From Chondrus crispus (lineage: Eukaryota; Rhodophyta; Florideophyceae; Gigartinales; Gigartinaceae), in NCBI RefSeq assembly GCF_000350225.1, contig NW_005179077.1:1-64000 (forward strand): DNA of 64,000 nucleotides, in the 5' to 3' direction. Position 1 is the stretch's first letter. Every line of letters begins with the position of its first letter. This document shows, one piece after another, positions 42,114 through 51,022 of the stretch. The translations under genes were made by a program, and so were the position numbers. A model generated the notes under the pieces. It worked only from the letters and a program-made list of their open reading frames with translations, had not been told where the DNA came from and did not search any database.

Positions 42114-43151
42114 ATGGCTCGCCTCCCGACCTTCGCCCCCCCGCCACTCCTCCCTACGGCGCGGCCCCGCTCGACCTTCTCGCCGCGCACGCCAATCTGC
42201 TCTCTCGGGGGCATAGTCCTAGCCCCGGGGCAGGGCGCGCAATCGCCTGGCATGTCGCGCACGTGGATCGAAGCATCTCCCGCAGCGAGCGCCATCTTCA
42301 CCAAGGCGGACGCCGTGCTCTCCGACTCGCTGGGCCGCCCGCTCTCCGAGCTCATCCTCTCCGCGGACGCCGCGACGCTCGCGCGCACCGACATCGCGCA
42401 GCCGGCCATCTTCACGGCGTCTATGGCGTGCTGGGCCGCGCTCGTCGAGACGGACGCCTTCGACAAGGCCAAGCTCACGGCCACCGCGGGCCTCTCGCTC
42501 GGCGAGTACACCGCCCTCGCCATCGGCGGTGCCCTCTCGTTCGAGGACGGGCTCAAGCTCGTCGCGCTGCGTGGCCGCGCTATGCAGGACGCCGCTGACG
42601 CCTCCGACGGCGGTATGCTCGCCTTGATCGGCGCCAACGAGGACAAGGCCCGCGCCGTCGTCGACGCCTGCGCGAACGGGGATGTCCTCGTCGCCGCCAA
42701 CTTTAACGCGCCCGGCCAAGTCGTGCTTTCCGGCGCCACGGCTGCCATCGATCGCGCTGCAGAGTTTGCCGCCGCGGAGATGAAGCTGCGTGTTGCTAAG
42801 CTCGATGTCGCCGGCGCGTTTCATTCCCCGCTCATGGCACCGGCAGCAGAGAGATTGCGCGAGGCACTCGATCAGACGAAGATTGGATTGCCGGATGTCC
42901 CGGTCATGTCAAATGTCACGGGTCAGCCGCATGCGGTTGGGAGTATTAGAAAAATGTTAGAGAAGCAGCTCACTAGTTCCGTGCGCTGGGCGGATTGCAT
43001 CAACTATTTGAAGGGTGAGGACAAGTGGAGTGGAGAGGGAAACAGCTGGGTGGAACTCGCCCCGGGGAAGACACTTTCGGGAATTATGAGGAAGATTGAT
43101 AGGAAGACAAAGGTTGTCAACTTTGACCAAGCGCCTGTTGAAGCTGTGTGA
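42114..43151 (+). CDS. fabD: Malonyl-CoA:ACP transacylase, plastid-targeted
   Basis: The ATG at 42114 gives 345 residues. The frame is open upstream to 41787, but that part lies beside the gap and is Pro/His-rich, so the later Met is preferred. FabD transfers malonyl from CoA to acyl carrier protein, the entry step of type II fatty acid synthesis. Residues 1-35 are Pro/Arg/Ser/Thr-rich and acid-free, like a plastid transit peptide. Then come the N-terminal GQGAQ motif, the nucleophile motif GLSLGEY with its active Ser, an Arg in LRGRAMQ, and the catalytic His in AGAFHSPLM. VMSNVTGQPH and the C-terminal ELAPGKTLSG are also typical. Length without transit peptide is about 310, normal for the family. 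The coding sequence is GC-rich in its first two thirds. It converges on eL20. Confidence 0.95.
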   Translation: MARLPTFAPPPLLPTARPRSTFSPRTPICSLGGIVLAPGQGAQSPGMSRTWIEASPAASAIFTKADAVLSDSLGRPLSELILSADAATLARTDIAQPAIFTASMACWAALVETDAFDKAKLTATAGLSLGEYTALAIGGALSFEDGLKLVALRGRAMQDAADASDGGMLALIGANEDKARAVVDACANGDVLVAANFNAPGQVVLSGATAAIDRAAEFAAAEMKLRVAKLDVAGAFHSPLMAPAAERLREALDQTKIGLPDVPVMSNVTGQPHAVGSIRKMLEKQLTSSVRWADCINYLKGEDKWSGEGNSWVELAPGKTLSGIMRKIDRKTKVVNFDQAPVEAV

Positions 43152-43416
43152 GCGAATGCGCTACGCCACAAGGAATAAAGTTCGATGTGTGCGCATTTCA
43201 TGCTGCACGATGAATTTGCTTGCGAGGGCTCATCTGCCTGTCGTATCGGCGGCACCTCTTTGAGGGGCACAGTTTTAACTTTACCGCCAGTAACATGAGT
43301 AAATCGCCAAACTAGTCTTCCAATCCTTTCGTTTGCTCACTACTAACTCGCGGCTCCCTAAGCAATACTGCCAATGATTCTCACATTCGTTGAGACAGAC
43401 GCAAACGCTCTCATCT

Positions 43417-43965
43417 TTAGTTTGAAACAAAAGTGACCGGCCGCGAACCCATGAAAGTTGGACGCTTGCTCTTGGTCGACGCGCGCGGGCGCGTATGGGG
43501 CAGTGGGAACTTGAGGTCCGTCTCCATAAACTGTAGTGTGTTCGGGCGACGCACGTCCTCGTCAGCAACCTCTTGCACCTTCAGCACCTGAATGGATGAC
43601 CAGCGCGCGCGATGGCGACCGCTCATTTCCATATACATCTGCTCGACTGCACCGGTCATCGTGACATCGCGATACTCCTTGTACATGTTCACCGTGTCGG
43701 AACGAGACTTGTATCGCAGCCAGACACCGATGTTTTTGACCGCTGAAATGTTCTTTTCGTGGATCTCATTCACAGAAAGGATCTCGCCGTTTGCTTTCTT
43801 GACACGCTTGAGCTTCCGCAGAAAGTACCAGAATCGCGACTTTGCGACAACAGGGTTGGGCGCAAAGATCCGCATGCGGTAGACGGCGGTCTCCTCATCA
43901 GGCTTGGAGCCGCCCTTTCCTGGGACCATGCGGCCGACCACATGGTACTGATGGAGCCAAGTCAT
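43417..43965 (-). CDS. RPL18A: 60S ribosomal protein eL20 (L18a)
   Basis: The ATG at 43965 gives 182 residues (family 176-180); the frame is open 14 codons further up, but without an ATG or conservation. eL20 is a structural protein of the large cytosolic subunit. The N-terminus LHQYHVVGR matches the family's LREYKVVGR. Then come YRMRIFAPNPVVAKSRFWYF, the near-universal block, followed by IGVWLRYKSRSDTVNMYKEY, GRHRARWSSIQV and KFPLPH. An insertion of a few residues after VGRMVPGKGG (SKPDEETA) replaces the short loop of other eukaryotes. The C-terminus keeps KRPTF. It lies 265 bp from the convergent fabD stop. Confidence 0.96.
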   Translation of the reverse strand: MTWLHQYHVVGRMVPGKGGSKPDEETAVYRMRIFAPNPVVAKSRFWYFLRKLKRVKKANGEILSVNEIHEKNISAVKNIGVWLRYKSRSDTVNMYKEYRDVTMTGAVEQMYMEMSGRHRARWSSIQVLKVQEVADEDVRRPNTLQFMETDLKFPLPHTRPRASTKSKRPTFMGSRPVTFVSN

Positions 43966-44914
43966 TGATGTGTTTGACGTGCGGGGACGACAAGTACCGA
44001 AGGTCAAGGGAGCTACTTTTTTCGCTCGCGTAGGTCAAGCCACTGAGACAGAAATTGGACACAGATCGCAATGAGTACGGTCGGCGGCGTCGACCAGCAC
44101 GATTCTGAAAGTAACTGAGTTTTTGCAACTATTTGCGAAAATATTTGATTAGATCTGGAATCATGATATACTTCAGCAAGACTGGCTCATAAATCCGAAA
44201 ATGTACTGGACAAGGTGAAGGCTATGGAACGCACTTTCGATAACTGCCCGATGACGTGGTGAAGGGTGCAGGCGCGTCTCCGCACGTTCACCTTTGGCAG
44301 TACTGTAGTGCCCCGGAAAACGCAATCCCTCCTCTGATTTTGATGCCCTCGTTGGAGGTTTTCTGCTTGTCGTATCGGTCTAGCGCTGTGATAGACGACA
44401 GAACTTTCTCTTGTGACGTAACTTAGAAGCAAAGGCGCCAGGGTGGAAGTGAACCGCTGGTCGTTAGGTGCAAGATTTTGGTGCGAAGCAGTGACAACAC
44501 AACAAAATCTTTTGGTTCAAAAATCTAGATAGTGCATCAGCAAGAATTGAGTTCCCTCAACTACTCAAACATTGACGGAGGGGGCAAGGATTTAACGGCA
44601 CCGGCCGAAATCAAGAGCTCTTCATTGTTTGTAACAGCCAATACAAGAGAATGAAGTAGGAATCTGTCCGCATTGAGGATACAGTACTGGGTTTGTTCCC
44701 GATTTACGTCAGAGGCATCCACATGGTACGATGAGCAAGAACCATTGTCCCCATGCATCTACTGAATCGCGCAAGATCTCTCCTCGACAGAAGAATAACA
44801 ATGTAGGCGCAATCTGCGACGCTACTTTTTCGACGCGAGCATGTACCCAGCGTCACTCGTGAAACAGGTGCCCATAGTTACAATTTATTCCACGTGTACC
44901 AACTGCTCTTCCCT
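43966..44914. other. Intergenic region
   Basis: About 950 bp between eL20 and RPN8, both on the minus strand. It contains the eL20 promoter. No other gene was recognised. Confidence 0.45.
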
Positions 44915-45948
44915 TCATTTTGCTTTTACTGCGGATGCCTCAGTGGTCTCGGCGGCCTTATCCGCAGCCTTCTTCTCTGTGAGTTTCAGCATGATTTTGT
45001 TGTCTACGAGATCGTGAAGTGCGATGATGGACCTAATCAATGCGGAAACGTAAAGGACGAGCATCATGTCATTTGTCTTCGTATTGAAACCCTTTACCAA
45101 GTCTGGAATATTCAGACTTGGCAATAGGTTAAATACGTCCTGCATGTTGTACATGATTTCGTTATTAATGGGAAGTCTTCCCTCCGCGACGTCGGCAAGA
45201 TATGCCTGCAATTCTGCAAGGCGGCTCTTGAGGGATTTTAGTGCTGCCAGCTTAGCAGTGATTTCTCCGGTGAGACTCGATACAGAAGCGTCCTTGATAT
45301 CGCGCAATAGATGCCCGACGCCAACCTCCTCCGCGTCCGCCGCGTTAATTTCGCTTGGGAGATGTTCAAATGTTCTGTTGACGCTTCCGTCTTTCTGTAG
45401 TTCGTCGACAGAAATGTATGCTTCTGTAGGGAGACCAAGATCCTTCGGCTTAACATCAACAATGACAAGGACTGGCTCCGAGCAATACTTGTGTATCAGA
45501 TCGTTGATCTGAAGGTCTCCAGTGTGGATCTTGGGACCCGTGGAATACCATCCCACAATTCGCTCGCGCGCATTGACTTTTCGGAACATTGCAAACATGT
45601 TCTCGAGATAGTCATGATCTAAAAACCAGACGGAAGAGTCCTTCTCATCTTCTTCAAAAGGCACAGCAAAAGAATTTGTACAACTGACTTTTCCTTTCAC
45701 AACTTGACCGAGAAGAATTCCCACAGCGCGTCTGAAATCACAAGCAAATTCGAGGACATGTGGTCGCGGTTAGACATCCTGCATAAATCTGCACAAAGGC
45801 GGGGGTCATGGAACTGCCGCAGGATGAGTGACCAAGTGTTAAACTTGGATACTTACTTGTTACTGTCTTTGCTAACGCGGTTATAATGATCGATGACGCT
45901 GAGAAGCACCAGTGGGTGCACCGCGACAGACTTCAGATTCGAAGACAT
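44915..45948 (-). CDS. RPN8: 26S proteasome regulatory subunit RPN8 (PSMD7), two exons
   Basis: The exons are 45857-45948 and 44915-45731; the intron 45732-45856 (125 nt) has GTAAGT..TTTCAG ends and the join keeps the frame, giving 302 residues. Without the first exon the protein would lack its start. Exon 1 encodes [20 protein letters not shown], matching the family N-terminus, and the junction restores [11 protein letters not shown]. The MPN domain (residues 8-140) is the non-catalytic form. It contains [43 protein letters not shown] and [22 protein letters not shown] and the [19 protein letters not shown] helix region follow. RPN8 pairs with the deubiquitinase RPN11 in the lid. The Lys/Glu-rich tail is shorter than in animals. 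Confidence 0.95.
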
Positions 45949-46728
45949 TGTGTCGGTGGCGGCTTCAAGTCAAGACGACGCGGCTATTCTGACGCAATAT
46001 TGGTCGATCGCCGCTTCAACGGCCGCTTGCAATCGCACAATTGCAATCAAGCGAACTTCTTCGAGAATGAAGACAAGGAGGATGAGAATGATTGCAGCGC
46101 CAAGACCTGAACACGGACTGCCGGATACGTGTACTGAGCAGCAAAATTAGGGAACGCGAAGCGCAAAGCGGAATCGATCGAGGGCTGGAACCTTTGCCAA
46201 GACAAATGCAACACGTGGACAGGACTGTATCTACGCTACTGCATGGTAACCCCTCATGCGATGACTTTATCGAAGAATGGTCAGAAAATTTCAAATTGTT
46301 TCGCATTTTTTGTAATAGGTTTCCCTCTAGTACAGTGCTGTATCCTATTACCGTACAGTACGATGCCGGAAGAATTCATAAAAACTCTGCGAGAGGTCTG
46401 CTTTAGCTTCCGCAAGAGCGTATCCTGTCTCTAGAAACACAATTCAGGTGCTCCTAGAGTACTCTTCTCCTTTCAGTACACATAGTTCAACCGTCTTCAC
46501 GATTGACCCTTCGGAGCAGGACGTTTTATCCTGATAACTATGCGGTGCTGTTCTAGCTCGAGGGCGATTGAGGGTGAAAAAATTACGCTGGAACCCTTTT
46601 TGTTAGCAATCCATTGATCGACATCAAAACTGTAAACCAGTTCTGCAATCATTAGATCGCGGCAATGACTTGTCCCTTGTCTGAGATGAGGGTAGTCGAA
46701 CTACTTGCAGTTTCATCCACCGTTTTGT
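45949..46728. other. Intergenic region
   Basis: About 780 bp between RPN8 and the mARC-like gene; both are on the minus strand. Plus-strand frames here have no domains. Nothing else is seen. Confidence 0.45.
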
Positions 46729-47979
46729 TCATCTGCAATTAGACTCCCTCTCTTTTTCAACTGCATCTGAAATGGGCACATTTTGTGTTTCTGTGATTTT
46801 CACCTCATCCCCGATGTTAAGGTGGACCACTCGACTTCTATGTGTGGGCACCAAGTTTTGCCCGAAAACCACCGCTTTTTTAAAGCTCCGAAAAGTCTTA
46901 AGTGCTTCTGTTGGTTGATTCTCCACATCCAGTACCGCAGTAGACGGATCCACAGTCACAACCTTGCATCTAGTACATGGTTGCGCGACCTCAAACGTCG
47001 CTTTCTCCCCAATTTCCAATTTCTTAAATCTGTCTTCTTCGAATGGCAGAAGACCCTTCCCGGCGATCACTATGTTCGGCCGAAACCGCGAAATTTCTAA
47101 CTCTCTGCCCGACCTTTCCGACAGATCACCAAGCGACGCCTCTGATACCAGCAAAAACGGGTAGGCGTCCGAGAACGACGTCTGATACTTTCCAGGCTTC
47201 ACGTGTTTGTTTTCGATTCTTCGCACAAACCCTTCTCGCATTCGCACCAGCCGTAGGTTTGGGGTTCCCAGAAATGTCACAAAGAAGTTTGCGATATCGT
47301 CGCCCTGATCGATCGCATCACAAGTGGCCATGAGGTGCGTCACTGATTGCTTGCTCCCCCACTTTTTCACATCATGTACAAATGGCTCCATACCAGGAGC
47401 CTCCAGGTATAACCTGCCCCGCTCGTCAAACGATGGACGCACCAAAGTCAACCGCGGTTGTTTTTTCTGAGTGAGACTTCGCCCAGTGCTGTCAACAACC
47501 ATAAAGAGCCGGTCATCTTGGAGACCTCGATCTGTCACACGCGCACTCTCGACGGGAACACCCGCACATGCCTTGATAGGGTAGATGAATAACTGCGAGA
47601 CTCGAACTTTCGTATCGCTTGCCTCGTATGGCGTTACATCCGCAGAAGTAACGGAAGCTTCAGACGTTGCTATATCTTCGGCAGCCACGGCGACGCTATC
47701 GGTCGTGCGGGGCGCTTCAAAGCTGCGAGCTCTCACTTCATCTTCTTCGCTAACGGTGGGGCCAACAGATTTGTGATAGACTGCAATAGCGACGCGAATG
47801 CCAAAGCCCAGCGCGAGATTCGCGATACAGATTACTGCAACTCGCCCCGCCGCGTCAAGAATCGTGTATGCATCCGGTAGAGCAAACATTTCCAGTCGGG
47901 TCGGAATGTCCGGGGGTGGTGGCCTACCAATACGCGGTGTGTAGCTCCCACGGCTTGGTAGAAAGGGCGGCAGCCTCAT
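46729..47979 (-). CDS. MOSC-domain molybdenum cofactor protein, mARC-like
   Basis: A 416-residue single-exon protein, ATG at 47979. mARC enzymes hold molybdenum cofactor and reduce N-hydroxylated compounds at the mitochondrial outer membrane. A hydrophobic segment (VAVICIANLALGFGIRVAIA, about residues 47-67) resembles their N-terminal anchor. A variable Ala/Glu/Thr linker follows. The MOSC N-terminal barrel starts at VSQLFIYPIKACAGV and includes GLQDDRLFMVVD. The MOSC domain contains DAYPFLLVSEASL, RFRPNIVI and EVAQPCTRCKVVTVDPST, whose second Cys matches the molybdenum ligand. VVFGQNLVP and IGDEVKI close the domain. The molybdenum-ligand assignment follows the known family. Human forms are about 335 residues; the extra length is N-terminal. 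Amidoxime reductase activity is inferred. Confidence 0.88.
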   Translation of the reverse strand: MRLPPFLPSRGSYTPRIGRPPPPDIPTRLEMFALPDAYTILDAAGRVAVICIANLALGFGIRVAIAVYHKSVGPTVSEEDEVRARSFEAPRTTDSVAVAAEDIATSEASVTSADVTPYEASDTKVRVSQLFIYPIKACAGVPVESARVTDRGLQDDRLFMVVDSTGRSLTQKKQPRLTLVRPSFDERGRLYLEAPGMEPFVHDVKKWGSKQSVTHLMATCDAIDQGDDIANFFVTFLGTPNLRLVRMREGFVRRIENKHVKPGKYQTSFSDAYPFLLVSEASLGDLSERSGRELEISRFRPNIVIAGKGLLPFEEDRFKKLEIGEKATFEVAQPCTRCKVVTVDPSTAVLDVENQPTEALKTFRSFKKAVVFGQNLVPTHRSRVVHLNIGDEVKITETQNVPISDAVEKERESNCR

Positions 47980-50446
47980 GTGTTGGTTCCTGTTAGATGA
48001 AACACTGGTGGCTGGTACGGTACTCCCCCAGGAATGCTTGCGCTCAGTCGAAGCGGTGGGTCCAGCGAGAAACTATGACAATGAGGTGCAGCTCCTTGGG
48101 TCCACTCAGTTGCTGCCAGCGCAAGGGCCGCGATAAGCAGGGACCGTTATCGCAGTAGGCGCTGAATCTTTCGGGGGCAGTGTCATAGTGAGATTATGCG
48201 GCCATCACGAGCTCGAAAAATAAAACCCCGGAATTTTGCATGCCGTCAACCGAATGTAAACCACTCCCAGCACGAGGGAAAAGGAGGTGTTTGCGTTGTC
48301 ACTACTGTACCTGTGCCCCACCACTGTCGATCTTTCTTACCGCATACAACTGCAATGGTCGAGGGTTGAGTTTGCGCACAGACCTCCTGTCAATACTGCC
48401 GTAGATAGTGAATTCGATCATCACGTGAAGGCCTGTATATTTGAAAACTTGAGTCAGCTGTTCTATCTCACATACAGTCGGCCACAACCCTACGCTATAG
48501 ACAAGTCTTTTAGAAACGTACTCCTTACGTAAATTCGGTCCCTTCGAACGCTGTTAAAAACTCCTCAACACCGCTAACAGTGCGTCTTAAGGGCGCCGTG
48601 TTTTTGGGGTAGCGATTTCGTCAAGGACTCACATGGTGTCTCAAGATTGAGCAAAATGGCTTCGAAATGCTCCTCATACGACTCATATTGTCATCTCCGA
48701 CAGCAGCTTGCATTTACACAGGTGTAGTCTCGGCTACTGGAAGTAAATGATAATTTTCCTAACACTGCACACCTAACAAAGACGAATTTCGCTTGGCAAG
48801 AAAGTCTGCTCAGTTTTTGTGGACGAGAGCAATGATGTTGTTGTACACAATTACCTCAAGCTATCCAGTGGATAAGAACTTCTTACATCTCTGGCTCCTT
48901 CTTTCGCTGATGCACCGCAGGATATTTTAGTCCCAGGGGCCCGTCCCCAGACGTATTGTTCTCCACAGATGCATCGTTGTTGCATGAAGTAGTGAATTAC
49001 CTACACGGGTTTTCTCATTCTCCGCAACCTTGCGACAAGTGCTCCATAAACTAATACCTTCTCCATGTACTGTTGAAACAGTATCGGAGAACCTAGCAAG
49101 CACTTTCTGCATATCTCGTTCAGTCACGAGTACTCATGGAAATGGGAAGGCTCATGTCACACCTTAAGATCATCATTTCCCTCTATTGAGTGGCGCATCC
49201 GCTGCTCAAGACAGACGGTTGACTCGAAAACGTTAAAATTCTTATCTGCGCATCCTAAGAAAGAGGAAATAGTTGTTATTCGGCTGGCAGTATGACAGAA
49301 AGCACCTGAAATTCGTGCTGCTTAAATTGACCGTTAACGATCTATATGTGAAGGCCAAACTCTGTGCCTCTCGCATCGCACTTTAAGGTGGGGTGAGGCA
49401 CCTGGTGCCATATCAATAAGTGGGGAATGGGAAATTTCGAAATAGCTTTAAAAGTCGAGGAACACAGAGCAGGGGTAGTAATGTATGGATTCCTACTCAC
49501 CACGTTCGGGTGATGCTACGTCATTGTACAGTGGATAATAGACGGGGCTGATAGGTTGAAAACTATCAATTTGCAACTGGCGTGGATGTGCAGATGTATT
49601 TTGAGATGGAACGCAAGATCGAAGAGATCGCGCACAGAGGCAACATTTCGAGCTGGAATAGCATCTAATGCGTCTCATGGACACAGAAAGGTTGCTGTCT
49701 CAAAAGCCCGAGGTGGTGGGAAAGCGATGCCTAGTTTGCAGTGATGATGACGATAGAAACGAGCTGGTTCTCGTAAACAGATGGCCATGCAGCAGCTGGA
49801 CTCATTCCTCGGTGTTTCAATCTTTTATGAGCAATAAAGCACTACTGTGGCGAGGATGCACGTGGATGAAACGTCCTTTCATGCAGATCGAGAAGCTGTT
49901 TTTAGAAGCGAGGAGATCCTGTCCGTTGTCTGTGAGTCTACAGTGTGGTACAACGTGTAGCATACTATACAGAAGACACGTGACCGGTAATCAGCGGATT
50001 GTTGAGGTTTCGAAGCTAGAAACAGCATGCTGTACTGTAGCATGCGCCATGTCAGACAACTCCGTAGACAGAGGTCCTCACCCCGTGGTGGGGGAAGGGT
50101 AACTTACCCTGAAGGGGACTGTACCCATAGTACCTTGGTAGCAAGTTGCCGTACGCTGCGCTGTACCTTCAAGGTATTGCTACTAGCAAGGGTACTGTCG
50201 CATATTGCCTCGTGTGAGAGATTCCGGGCACTTCGAATACAGGACTCTTCCCGTTGCATGTCAGAGGCGTCCTCAAATGCTGGTTTTTCTGTGCGAGCTG
50301 CAGCGGGTGGGGAAGACTCATGTGTGCTGTTCACAGCACATGAACAGCAGTTGAACAGCGGCAGCAGATTTGGCCCCTGAATTCAGAACGGACCAATGAC
50401 CATTCAGCTTAAATGATTGAGGTGATCGCCCTCACCAGCAATGCCT
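47980..50446. other. Intergenic region, left part of mARC-PARP spacer
   Basis: About 2.5 kb upstream of the mARC-like gene. Short frames on both strands show no domains (for example 49668-50102, plus). Words of the AAGGGTACTGT type occur near 50196. No gene recognised. Confidence 0.4.
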
Positions 50447-50890
50447 TTCAAATTCAACCTAAAAGAGGCCTGCCATGCAGCGCCCGTTTCGGCATCCTTG
50501 CTGGAGCCGTTCTATCTCATCTGTCTCAGCTGCCAGAGGAGCTGCCCGTGGAGTACCAGGGTAGCCTTTCAAAGTTTCAAAGCCCTGTTGAAGCTTACCA
50601 GATCCACGCCCATGCAACCGCCCTGCTAAATTAGGTTGAGGCTGTATCATCAGCTACGCTACAGCCACCCCTTCAAATTCAACCCAAAAGAGGCCTGCCA
50701 TGCAGCGCCCGTTTCGGCATCCTTGCTGGAGCCGTTCTATCTCATCTGTCTCAGCTGCCAGAGGAGCTGCCCGTGGAGTACCAGGGTAACCTTTCAAAGT
50801 TCCAAAGCCCTGTTGAAGCTTACCAGATCCACGCCATGCAACCGCTCCGCTAGGTTGATGCTGTATCATCAGCTACGCTACAACCACCCC
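50447..50890. repeat. Tandem duplication, 225-bp period
   Basis: Copy 1 (50447-50671) and copy 2 (50672-50890) are nearly identical from TTCAAATTCAACC to CTACGCTACA..CACCCC, differing by scattered substitutions and small indels. The second copy ends about 130 bp before the PARP start codon. Both copies stay open in a minus-strand frame, but no family is recognised. Confidence 0.9.
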
Positions 50891-51022
50891 CCGTGCTCCC
50901 CCTACACTCACTTACACACAAAACCGCTTCACCCATACACTCCCATGCCCACCCTCTCCTTCCGAATATAAACCTACCCCCTCCACCCATCCTCCCCCTC
51001 ATCGCACCCCAAACCATCCACC

